The notes under the pieces are model-generated. The model was not told the origin of the DNA. It did not search any database and worked only from the letters and a program-made list of their open reading frames with translations. DNA of 64,000 nt, taken from the NCBI RefSeq assembly GCF_030913705.1, contig NZ_CP133190.1, positions 4,861,501-4,925,500 of the forward strand. Direction: 5' to 3'. This DNA comes from Anaerocolumna sp. MB42-C2 (lineage in GTDB: Bacteria > Bacillota > Clostridia > Lachnospirales > Lachnospiraceae). Positions within the stretch are counted from its first letter, which is position 1, and each line of letters begins with the position of its first letter. The position numbers and the translations under genes are program-made. Of the stretch, positions 43,019-50,936 are shown piece by piece.

Positions 43019-44278
43019 ATGAAAGTTGATGTTAGTACAAACAAAGCTGAAATGTTTTTAAGTTCAGATATTGTTGATGAAAAGATTAGAAAGGCTGCCA
43101 TTCTTCAAAAGAAATTATATCAGGATAAAGACAGTAATCGGGTATTCGGCTGGACTCATGTTAAATCAGCCGCCGTACAGCTGGATGAAATAAAGGTAAA
43201 AGCAGCAGAAGTCAGGCGGAAAGCAGAAGTTTTTGTCATTGCAGGAGTAGGAGGTTCTAATCAGGCAGCCAGAGCTATGATCGAAGCCTTACAGGGAGAG
43301 GATGGGCCCAGGGTTATATATTTGGGGAACACGTTGTCGCCACATTATATTAATAAGATGATGGAGCAGTTAAAAGGTAAAAGTGTTTATATCAATGTAA
43401 TAGCCAAGAATTTTGAAACATTGGAACCGGGTAGCCATTTTCGCATCTTAAGAAACTATATGGAAAAAATATATACTAAAGATGATATGTCAGAACGTGT
43501 GATTCTGACAGGAACCTATGGGTCAAGAATGGAAGAAATCGCAAAAGAGAATGGTTATACGTTCTTTTCCTTTCCGGAGGCAATTGGAGGAAGATATTCT
43601 GCATTTTCCCCAGTAGGTTTATTTCCAATAGCTGTAGCCGGTCTTGACATCGATAAATACTTAAAAGGAGTTGTTTCAGCTGAAGATTACTGCATGAAGC
43701 ATACGGACAACAACCCTGCCTTAAAATATGCTGCTATTAGGAATTCATTATATGAGAAAAATTATAATATTGAGCTCTTAACAGCTTTTGAACCGCAATT
43801 TACTTATTTTACAAAATGGTGGGTACAGCTATTTGGGGAAAGTGAAGGTAAAAATCTGATGGGAATATTCCCTACAGCAGCTATCTACTCCGAAGACCTT
43901 CATTCAATGGGGCAATATATGCAGGATGGACGGCGTAATCTGATTGAAACTTTTATTAAGGTAAAAAACACTAATTCCAGTGTAATAGTAAACGAAGATA
44001 AAAAGTTTCGCGATGGATTTGATTATCTAGAAAATATGGATTTTAATACGATTAATAAAGTAGCAGAGAGAGCTACAATCGAAGCACATACAAAAGGCGG
44101 AGTACCATGCATAGAATTTGAGGTTGAAGAAATTTCTGAAGAGACTTTCGGTGCTTTTTATTATATTTTTATGTTGGCATGTGCTTTATCCGGACTTCTC
44201 ATGGGGGTAAATCCATTTGATCAGGAGGGGGTAGAAGAGTATAAGAGGAGTATGTTTATAGGATTGGGTAAAAATTAA
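43019..44278 (+). CDS. Glucose-6-phosphate isomerase family protein with altered phosphate loop
   Basis: This 419-residue phosphosugar isomerase keeps the family landmarks: GVGGSNQAARA (76-86, family G-I-G-G-S), IGGRYSAFSPVGLFPIA, WWVQLFGESEGK with the catalytic Glu, DLHSMGQYMQDGRR with His, and AHTKGGVP with Lys. The phosphate-binding loop, normally S-K-S/T-G-T-T-T-E-P, reads AKNFETLEP (129-137), losing most of the hydroxyl side chains that grip the 6-phosphate. The start at 43019 has AGAGG upstream; a longer frame from 42941 lacks one. The catalytic residues but not the phosphate loop are kept, so the substrate may lack a 6-phosphate. Confidence 0.88.
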   Translation: MKVDVSTNKAEMFLSSDIVDEKIRKAAILQKKLYQDKDSNRVFGWTHVKSAAVQLDEIKVKAAEVRRKAEVFVIAGVGGSNQAARAMIEALQGEDGPRVIYLGNTLSPHYINKMMEQLKGKSVYINVIAKNFETLEPGSHFRILRNYMEKIYTKDDMSERVILTGTYGSRMEEIAKENGYTFFSFPEAIGGRYSAFSPVGLFPIAVAGLDIDKYLKGVVSAEDYCMKHTDNNPALKYAAIRNSLYEKNYNIELLTAFEPQFTYFTKWWVQLFGESEGKNLMGIFPTAAIYSEDLHSMGQYMQDGRRNLIETFIKVKNTNSSVIVNEDKKFRDGFDYLENMDFNTINKVAERATIEAHTKGGVPCIEFEVEEISEETFGAFYYIFMLACALSGLLMGVNPFDQEGVEEYKRSMFIGLGKN

Positions 44279-44575
44279 ACAATGACATACCCGTAATAGC
44301 ACCTGGGAAAACTTCAGAGGACAAGAAGGGGATCCCTGGAAAGGAGTAGTCTGAGGTCTTGAAACAGAGGAGGAAAATTTGATTAGCTTTTAAGGTATAC
44401 ACATGAGCTCTTATTTTCTTATCAGAAGCATAAAAATCTATATCCTTTTGATTATTTGGGACCGAAATTTGACTGGCCGGATTATGCTCCCTAAGGAAAC
44501 AACGGAAGAAGTGGAACATGAACTGATTATACAAGGACGGCTGCAATGATAAACGATTGACAGCCGTCTTATGTT
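44279..44575 (+). pseudogene. Intergenic gap with a frame-broken peptide remnant
   Basis: No intact gene. One + frame reads HKNLYPFDYLGPKFDWPDYAP near 44430-44495 and stops; the next frame continues KETTEEVEHELIIQGRLQ and stops at 44549, as if one gene tail had been broken by a frameshift. A stem-loop at 44536-44568 overlaps its end. Family not recognised. Confidence 0.3.
44536..44568. terminator. Stem-loop between convergent genes
   Basis: GACGGCTG and CAGCCGTC form a perfect 8-bp stem around a 17-base loop, flanked by TTATGTTTTATTT on the right. It probably ends transcription from the left and/or of the DUF4491 gene from the right. Confidence 0.65.
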
Positions 44576-44881
44576 TTATTTATTAAGTTCATCTACCTCA
44601 CATTTTTTGGGGTTTCTTGGAAACCATCCTTTCTTAACACGTTCTTCCTGCTCAATAATTTCATGAATAGCCCAAAGAGACGAAAATCCGAATACTCCGG
44701 CAATAGAGGAAAGCATTACGGAATTTATAAATAAAGATAAGAAAACGCCTATGATGCCAACAATCAAAAAAATCGGCCAGACTTTTTTGCCAAAATAATA
44801 TTCAAATTTAATTACAATAGGATGAAAGATGCCTATGATTAGAAATGTTACAATACCGATAATTATACCCTGTAGATTCAT
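44576..44881 (-). CDS. DUF4491 family small membrane protein
   Basis: The 101-residue protein has three hydrophobic segments (LQGIIIGIVTFLIIGIFHPIVI, WPIFLIVGIIGVFLSLFI, SSIAGVFGFSSLWAI) and the tail IIEQEERVKKGWFPRNPKK. This matches my memory of the DUF4491 family, widespread and uncharacterised in clostridia. The start at 44881 has GGAG 6 bases upstream; a start 8 codons earlier lacks a ribosome site. Function unknown; single gene. Confidence 0.75.
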   Translation of the reverse strand: MNLQGIIIGIVTFLIIGIFHPIVIKFEYYFGKKVWPIFLIVGIIGVFLSLFINSVMLSSIAGVFGFSSLWAIHEIIEQEERVKKGWFPRNPKKCEVDELNK

Positions 44882-45062
44882 TTTAAGCTCCATTGCATAA
44901 CACATCTGTTTAAAGATGTGTCCTTTCTGTTATTACTTTGTTACAGGAAAAGCAGATACTTAAGAGCAGTTTACGTTTTCAATACCCAAACTTTTCTTTA
45001 AGGCAATAATATCATAAATTACCTTATATTGTCTAATAATTTTTAACAAAGATATACTTCAA

Positions 45063-46328
45063 TTATTTGCAGAATTCGAAGATCCGGGTTAACCTTTGAT
45101 ATATTTGTTCGATTTTGTACCAGGTAACAGCATTAATAGTACCTGTCACAGGAAGGTTGAATACTTTTTGAAATGCTGCAACTGCAGATTGAGTCTTTGG
45201 ATTAAATATTCCATCTGCTTCCAAGAGTGGTAGTTCATCATAAGCACGAGCAATAACATGCAGATTCTGTTGCATTAGTTTCACAGCATCCGAGTTACTC
45301 CCCTCAGACAGTATAACATCTGGCCAGACCTGTATTCCGGTTATGTTATTAGTATAATTAATATACATCGATTCATTATAATAGGTATGTAGAATATCTA
45401 TTGCTTTATAACCCTGGTCTCCCAGAAATTTAGAACCCCACAGGGATATCATATTTTGACAGGTCACTGATTTTCCAATACATGCCTGGGTTAATATTGG
45501 CTGATTGACATCCGGTAAGGATAGAAAGTAATTAAACACATAGTCTACCGCTAAACTGATATTGTTATCAATATTTCTTCCATAAATCCAAATCTGGTCA
45601 AAGGCAGTGGACGAGGTTAAATCAAAATCATAACCCTGTCGGTGATACCAATCCGTAAAAACCCGGTTTAAAGAAAAAGACAGCCTGGTTAAAATATTAG
45701 CATAGATGGTTTCATGGGGCCAAGTAGCGTAAATTTGGCTGGAGACAACGTTTTTTATATATTCCCGGTATTCTATTTTGTAGTTTCTGGCAGTTAAATC
45801 GGTGGGGATTCCATTGTGAACTATAATAAATTCCGGGATTACTACTGATTTATTTACTTGTGCTTCTATATGAGTTTTTACTTCTTCCTCGTAAATTTTA
45901 GGCGGATAATTACCGAACAGAAAATTGGGACCGATAGTTATGAGTTTACTTATATCCGTATTAGCATCTTTAAGTGGCATCCTGACCGGTTGGATGGTTT
46001 TTACATAAGGTAGAATTTGTGCACTGTCAATTTCAACCGTTTGAAGACCCGGAGCCGAAATAACCAGCATGTATTCTGAATATGGTTGATAATTTGTGGG
46101 TTCCATACTGTATTCAATTGGAGGAGCAGGTAATTCTATTTCTATGGTTTTTCCTGAGCTGTCTGTACTTAATATATCAATAACCGTATTGGGATTATAT
46201 TTGTGAAATATTTGAATTTCTGCATTTTCAACGGGTCTCGATCCTAATTCACACACAACCTGGACTTGTAATATACCATAATATTTTCTTCTTTCCTGGG
46301 TCGGATAAATTCTATTATTTATATACAT
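45063..46328 (-). CDS. sleC: SleC-type spore cortex-lytic enzyme (pro-form)
   Basis: This 421-residue protein has SleC organisation. An N-terminal region (1-130) has a beta-sandwich reading LQVQVVCELGSRPVENAEIQIF. The central SpoIID/LytB-like lytic domain holds SQIYATWPHETIYANILTRLSFSLNRV, then GYDFDLTSSTAFDQIWIYGRNI and ACIGKSVTCQNMISLWGS. A C-terminal peptidoglycan-binding domain follows (SDAVKLMQQNLHVIARAY, LEADGIFNPKTQSAVAAFQ). GGGAG lies 6 bases before the ATG. SleC degrades spore cortex after cleavage of its pro-region by Csp proteases, and csp genes lie 13-18 kb away. No classical signal peptide, as known for SleC. Clostridia often carry several paralogues. Confidence 0.82.
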   Translation of the reverse strand: MYINNRIYPTQERRKYYGILQVQVVCELGSRPVENAEIQIFHKYNPNTVIDILSTDSSGKTIEIELPAPPIEYSMEPTNYQPYSEYMLVISAPGLQTVEIDSAQILPYVKTIQPVRMPLKDANTDISKLITIGPNFLFGNYPPKIYEEEVKTHIEAQVNKSVVIPEFIIVHNGIPTDLTARNYKIEYREYIKNVVSSQIYATWPHETIYANILTRLSFSLNRVFTDWYHRQGYDFDLTSSTAFDQIWIYGRNIDNNISLAVDYVFNYFLSLPDVNQPILTQACIGKSVTCQNMISLWGSKFLGDQGYKAIDILHTYYNESMYINYTNNITGIQVWPDVILSEGSNSDAVKLMQQNLHVIARAYDELPLLEADGIFNPKTQSAVAAFQKVFNLPVTGTINAVTWYKIEQIYQRLTRIFEFCK

Positions 46329-46492
46329 AGTTAACTCCCATCAGCGATTGTCGTATTGAAATAAGAGTAATATACTATTAGCATAAATATAGCTTTATAG
46401 CTATATATTTAATTCTATATATGCGTATTAATATAAAATGATAACAAGGGATTTAATATTTATCTTAAAAAATATTAATTATAAAACAGTAA

Positions 46493-46567
46493 AAAGGTGC
46501 TGTAACAAAAACATAATGATTAACTTGCCACCTGCAAGAATTATTATGTTTTTGTTACAGCACCTTT
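46493..46567. repeat. 75-bp near-perfect fold-back hairpin
   Basis: The 25-base arms starting AAAGGTGCTGTAACAAAAAC (46493) and ending TTTGTTACAGCACCTTT (46567) are exact inverted copies. The stem continues with small mismatches to CTTGC-CACCT-GCAAG in the centre, giving about 33 paired bases. This is more than a terminator needs, and resembles a dispersed palindromic repeat or the remnant of a mobile unit. Confidence 0.6.
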
Positions 46568-46624
46568 CTTGTACAATAGGATGTTGCCGCTTAACTGAAT
46601 ATTGAGTGAGACACAAAAAAAACA

Positions 46625-46653
46625 TTGACGCAAAAACAGCACAATGTTATAAT
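46625..46653 (+). promoter_or_regulatory. Strong sigma-A promoter
   Basis: TTGACG (46625-46630), a 17-base spacer and a perfect TATAAT (46648-46653). It drives the gene at 46755 after a ~95-base AT-rich leader. Confidence 0.75.
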
Positions 46654-46754
46654 AATCTCAAAGGAAGATAAATAATAATATATATATCTTTAGTATATCA
46701 CACTTTCTTTGATATGTCAATAGTTTTTTAAAAAAATATTTTGGAGGGTAAAAA

Positions 46755-47216
46755 ATGGACGACGAGATGTTTAATTTACCATCACTTAAGCAAAAACAGC
46801 AGTTAGAAGAAATCAAAAAATGCAATGAATATTCTGCAAAATTTGGAGTTACCTTAACTAACTCTGAAATGATAGCCCTAAATGAAAACCGTAAAGAATC
46901 ACTAAAAAATATGGGCAGGATAGAATTGGGAAACGGAATTCTTCCGAAATTAATTTTTGAATTCTGTGATTCACCTTATATTTATCAAGATATCTATGCT
47001 GATACATTACAGGCATTACAGGAAATATTTTATTATTTTAAAAATGAATCACTGGATGAAATCAGTGATGATGAGTTGATTCACATAATGAGAGAATATT
47101 TTGATCAGGAATGCCAGGGATCTATAGAATATCTTCAAGAAACTACACTGGAAGATATCTGCAGGAATATAAGATATGGATATGGTACTATACGCAATTA
47201 CGATGAGGAAGATTAA
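46755..47216 (+). CDS. Unknown protein, first of a three-gene set (DUF6323-like?)
   Basis: A 153-residue acidic, helical, soluble protein with no signal peptide: SAKFGVTLTNSEMIALNENRKES, then GNGILPKLIFEFCDSPYIYQ and SDDELIHIMREYFDQECQG. It resembles a small clostridial family I remember as DUF6323, seen next to DUF6179 proteins, but I cannot confirm this. TTGGAGGG precedes the ATG, and a strong sigma-A promoter lies upstream. The next gene starts 53 bases later. Function unknown. Confidence 0.75.
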   Translation: MDDEMFNLPSLKQKQQLEEIKKCNEYSAKFGVTLTNSEMIALNENRKESLKNMGRIELGNGILPKLIFEFCDSPYIYQDIYADTLQALQEIFYYFKNESLDEISDDELIHIMREYFDQECQGSIEYLQETTLEDICRNIRYGYGTIRNYDEED

Positions 47217-47269
47217 TATTGATGATTACGAACTGATCCTAAAGGTTATCGGTATGAGGAGGATAATAA

Positions 47270-48583
47270 ATGCATGAATTAACAAGCATATATTCAAACA
47301 TTGAGAATAATCTGAATAACAAATATTATTTTCAATCATTGGTAAAGGAAGGACATGAACGAAAAATCTTAAGTGACCAAAGGGTTGAACATATTCAACT
47401 AAGTTTATTCAGGCTTCTTAAAGATCATGTAAATCGTTATACCAGTTATGAAAGCAGTTCTGTCAGAACAGAAAAAGCACAGCAGTTGCTGCAATCCATA
47501 TGTTATACGATCGGAGCTTATTTAAAAACAATTCAGGGAATAAAGGACCAGTTAGAGCTTCTGGATTCCGGTGATATGGATGAGTTGTTTTCTTCCGGGA
47601 CGACTGTTTTAAAAAAGTATATAGAAGAATCGAAAATATCATTAAAAAAGTTACAGTCAGAAGCTTTGTATATTAATAATCTTGCATATCACAATACCAT
47701 ATTTACCGGAATTCCGGAATATTTTAAGGATTGTGATATTAAGTATGCACCCCAGGACGATGCAGGAAGTATAGATTACCCTTTGTCTGTCGAGATTACG
47801 GATTTAGAAGGAGTGGAATATATCAGAGAATATCTGCACAGATTAAATCTGGAAAATACTTTCTGCAAGTTTTTTAATGTGAGGCGTATCGAGCAGTTAT
47901 TGAATGGTTATCATACGGATTATCCGGATTTATTGATTAATATATTTGAAATTATTCTGATTAATGTGATTGGATTAGTATTATTAAATAAAGATATTTA
48001 TCAGTTAAACATCTCAGAAGAAGACAGATATGAATTAAAAATAAAATTACAAAGTCTGACAGCAGATCAGTTACAGACGCAGTTAAAACAGGCTGTTTTA
48101 GAGCTATATAACTGGATAAATACAGATAATTATAAATTACTTCAGTATATGCTTAAAAATGTCTATCCGATTTCCCGAAGACTTACGAAACTTTTGTCTA
48201 TGGATAAACTGGAAATGATATTTTTCTCATTAAGAACTGTTCAGAAGAAGAGTGAACCGGATTTTAGGGATGGTAATATGATGGAGGATGATAAACTAAG
48301 AGATTTAATTGAAGAAATGCAGAATTGCAGATATATCTCGGATAAAATTACGATGATTAAAAATCAGGTACACAGCTTAAGGGATTTAATCGAAGTAATG
48401 GAGGTATGTTTTTATGGGGAAGAGTTTATCGAAATTTTTAAGATGTTAACTGATAATGAAATCACCGCTTTGTTAAATTATCTTAATGATGAGGAAGAAA
48501 AAGAATGGCAAAAAGCATTACTTAAATATAAGAAAGATTATTTATCATCACCGGCCGTTAATATTTCTAAAAGACGATTCTAA
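47270..48583 (+). CDS. Unknown helical protein, second of a three-gene set (DUF6179-like?)
   Basis: A 437-residue, almost entirely helical protein with no membrane span or signal peptide. Segments rich in Leu/Glu/Lys (LQSLTADQLQTQLKQAVLELYNWI) suggest alpha-helical repeats. A YHTDYPDLLINIFEIILINVIG segment is moderately hydrophobic. I tentatively link it to DUF6179, which in clostridia accompanies the family of the upstream gene. GAGGAGG precedes the ATG. No enzymatic motif is visible; it could be a scaffold or regulatory protein. Confidence 0.75.
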   Translation: MHELTSIYSNIENNLNNKYYFQSLVKEGHERKILSDQRVEHIQLSLFRLLKDHVNRYTSYESSSVRTEKAQQLLQSICYTIGAYLKTIQGIKDQLELLDSGDMDELFSSGTTVLKKYIEESKISLKKLQSEALYINNLAYHNTIFTGIPEYFKDCDIKYAPQDDAGSIDYPLSVEITDLEGVEYIREYLHRLNLENTFCKFFNVRRIEQLLNGYHTDYPDLLINIFEIILINVIGLVLLNKDIYQLNISEEDRYELKIKLQSLTADQLQTQLKQAVLELYNWINTDNYKLLQYMLKNVYPISRRLTKLLSMDKLEMIFFSLRTVQKKSEPDFRDGNMMEDDKLRDLIEEMQNCRYISDKITMIKNQVHSLRDLIEVMEVCFYGEEFIEIFKMLTDNEITALLNYLNDEEEKEWQKALLKYKKDYLSSPAVNISKRRF

Positions 48584-48635
48584 CCAGGATTCTTCAGAGA
48601 TATAAGCAAACCAGAAATAAATAAAAGGTGACCGT

Positions 48636-49211
48636 ATGAGGAAAAAAGGATTGTCTCCAATTCAAAAACAATATATATATGAAAAAGATAGCAACGCATA
48701 TCTGATAGAAATTTCTCTGGATGACTATGACGATGTTTATGATGAATGGGATCCGGCACCCTTTAAAAAACGTTTTATAGAAGAAGAGTTTGATGATTTT
48801 ATCGTATCCTCCTCAGAAGATATACCCATGAAATATAATTTAAATATAGTCTTATATTTACCGGAAAATAAAAAAGATCGGAATAAAGAAACCGCTGTGG
48901 ATTCTGCGTATCGTAATTATTACGGTTATATGATTGAAAAAATTAACAAAAACAAAATAAAACTAAGAAAGAGGACGGTTTTTTATTTTGTGTTAGCCAC
49001 CTTATTCTTAAGCCCTGTGTTTTTCTTTCAATATGAGACGGCAAACATAGTATTTAATGTAATCAAAGAAGGCATTTTGATCGGGGGCTGGGTATTTTTG
49101 TGGGAGTTTTTTACCAACCTTTTCATCAAAAGCCGGGAAATAAACAATCAGGATAAACTGTATAGACGTTTGTACCAATCAGAAATCCGCTTTATTTATA
49201 TAACGCTCTGA
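48636..49211 (+). CDS. Unknown two-span membrane protein, third of a three-gene set
   Basis: A 191-residue protein with an acidic cytoplasmic N-terminal half (DDYDDVYDEWDPAPFKKRFIEEEFDDF). Two membrane spans follow (VFYFVLATLFLSPVFFF and IKEGILIGGWVFLWEFFTNLF) with a basic cytoplasmic tail. AAAGGTGACC precedes the ATG. It follows the upstream gene by 52 bases in the same direction, and its stop codon abuts that of the convergent AraC gene. The operon thus makes two soluble helical proteins and one membrane protein. Function not recognised. Confidence 0.72.
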   Translation: MRKKGLSPIQKQYIYEKDSNAYLIEISLDDYDDVYDEWDPAPFKKRFIEEEFDDFIVSSSEDIPMKYNLNIVLYLPENKKDRNKETAVDSAYRNYYGYMIEKINKNKIKLRKRTVFYFVLATLFLSPVFFFQYETANIVFNVIKEGILIGGWVFLWEFFTNLFIKSREINNQDKLYRRLYQSEIRFIYITL

Positions 49212-50024
49212 TCATGGTTTGGCACGGTTCGTATTTTGCCGGTATTCTCTGGGAGACAAATGGAAAACTTCAAGGAAAGCCCGATTAAAGGTTCTCTGAC
49301 TTTCAAATCCGGAATCCATACTGATCTGTGTCAGGGAGTAATCCGTTAACTGCATTAAAGTAATGGCATAATCTAATCGTATGTGATTTAAATATTTATT
49401 AAAACTGGTATTAAGCTTGGAAGAGAAGATCCTGGACAGGTGGTATTTACTAACATTTAATTGTTCCGCCAAATCAGTCAGTGTTAAAGGCTCTTGAAAA
49501 TATTCTGAAACGAAAGTTACAATTTTACTTGTCAGGTCATAACTTGGCATATCATTATTTTTATTAAGATCCAGAACCGGCATACATCTGGCCAATACCA
49601 ACTGTAACAGCGCAGCACAGGCAGAAAGATCCTGACCGTGCCGTCTTTCTATTTCCAACTGCTCCATGGCATAGATTACATTCTCATGTAAATCCCCGGA
49701 AGTTATAAAAGGATTGCCCGGATAATAACGTGTTACTTTTTTTAAAAATTCCCCGGTTAGATTTATACCGCAGATAGCAATTAAGATACTGCTCTCGGTA
49801 AGATCGTCGGAAAATTCTGAGTCGTAACTATGTATGACGTTAGGAAAAATAACAGCGAAATCTCCCTCCTTTAATCGCTTGGTCTTATCACGTATCGTCA
49901 CAATAATTTCTCCGGTCTTAACATATAACAGCTCCAAATGGCTGTGGAGATGGGAGGGAAAGTTAAAATTACTGGTATAAAAAGCACGTAAAACATTATC
50001 TGTGGTTTCATAAAATGGTATCAT
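49212..50024 (-). CDS. AraC family transcriptional regulator with cupin domain
   Basis: A 270-residue regulator: N-terminal cupin (FPSHLHSHLELLYVKTGEIIVTI, then GDFAVIFPNVIHSY) and C-terminal AraC HTH (LTLTDLAEQLNVSKYHLSRIF and YSLTQISMDSGFESQRTFNRAF, ending HLSPREYRQN). It is divergent from the ThuA-like and Gfo/Idh/MocA genes, so it probably controls them in response to a sugar. The start at 50024 is the natural N-terminus of the cupin. No clear operator was found in the 165-base divergent gap. Confidence 0.92.
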   Translation of the reverse strand: MIPFYETTDNVLRAFYTSNFNFPSHLHSHLELLYVKTGEIIVTIRDKTKRLKEGDFAVIFPNVIHSYDSEFSDDLTESSILIAICGINLTGEFLKKVTRYYPGNPFITSGDLHENVIYAMEQLEIERRHGQDLSACAALLQLVLARCMPVLDLNKNNDMPSYDLTSKIVTFVSEYFQEPLTLTDLAEQLNVSKYHLSRIFSSKLNTSFNKYLNHIRLDYAITLMQLTDYSLTQISMDSGFESQRTFNRAFLEVFHLSPREYRQNTNRAKP

Positions 50025-50189
50025 CTTAAATTACCTCGAAAGGGCAATATTTGTCTAATATCAGATATATTCTGTCCTACATCATATCACAAATCCTTGT
50101 ATAATACAATCAGATAGGCTTAAGAAAATCAGTAGTCTGTGAATCGAAAAATGTAAGTAATATTTTCAATAATAAAGGAGGAATTATAT

Positions 50190-50921
50190 ATGGTAACGGA
50201 CAAAAAGGTTTTAATTTTGCAAGGCGGCTGGGATGGACATGAACCCAAATTAACCTCAAAAAGATTTGCCGTATTACTTGAAAAACATGGGTATCACTGT
50301 GAAATATCCGATACTTTGGAGGTTTTAAACAACCTGGATTATTTAATGGGGCTGGATCTTGTTGTGGCTTGTTGGACGATGGGGCATATTGATAATGAGT
50401 ATGTAAAAAATCTATCCAAAGCGGTTGGGCACGGAGTTGGTCTTGCGGGCTGTCATGGAGGCATGTGTGATTCCTTCCGGGAAAATACGGAATGGCAATT
50501 TATGACCGGAGGCCAGTGGGTAAGTCATCCGGGTGGGGACGGTATCGATTATATGGTGAATATTAATAAAGGTTCAAGCCCTATTGTAGAGGGGTTAGAA
50601 GATTTTCCGGTTTGCAGTGAACATTATTATCTACATATAGATCCGGCAATTGAAGTTCTGGCTACAACCAGATTCCCTATCGTAGATTACTATCACATCT
50701 CCAATAAACCAGTTGATATGCCGGTAACCTGGACTAAATTCTGGGGGAACGGCAGGGTGTTTTATACTTCCCTTGGTCATCACGATGATGTTTTTGATAA
50801 ATCAAAAAGTGCGGAAATCATGATGGAAAGGGGAATGCTTTGGGCAGCAGAAGGGAAAGCCTATGCTTTGGAACATGAATTAACATCAGATAAATTTGAG
50901 AATACTGCAAAAATGTATTAA
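50190..50921 (+). CDS. ThuA-domain protein (glutamine amidotransferase-like fold)
   Basis: A 243-residue ThuA family protein: VLILQGGWDGHEPKLTSKRF, then GLAGCHGGMCDSFRENTEW and HPGGDGIDYMVNI, and a late VTWTKFWGNGRVFYTSLGHHDDVF typical of the family. AAAGGAGGAATT precedes the ATG. ThuA proteins accompany oxidoreductases of disaccharide or sugar-acid pathways, but their reaction is not well defined. The following Gfo/Idh/MocA gene is 15 bases away, so the two are co-expressed under the divergent AraC regulator. Confidence 0.9.
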   Translation: MVTDKKVLILQGGWDGHEPKLTSKRFAVLLEKHGYHCEISDTLEVLNNLDYLMGLDLVVACWTMGHIDNEYVKNLSKAVGHGVGLAGCHGGMCDSFRENTEWQFMTGGQWVSHPGGDGIDYMVNINKGSSPIVEGLEDFPVCSEHYYLHIDPAIEVLATTRFPIVDYYHISNKPVDMPVTWTKFWGNGRVFYTSLGHHDDVFDKSKSAEIMMERGMLWAAEGKAYALEHELTSDKFENTAKMY

Positions 50922-50936
50922 TTCAGGAGGATGATT

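Larger units (their letters stand above)
46329..46754. other. Divergent intergenic region (hairpin, promoter, no gene)
   Basis: A very AT-rich region between sleC and the unknown three-gene set. It holds the 75-bp hairpin at 46493 and the sigma-A promoter at 46625. I see no coding sequence. Confidence 0.6.
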
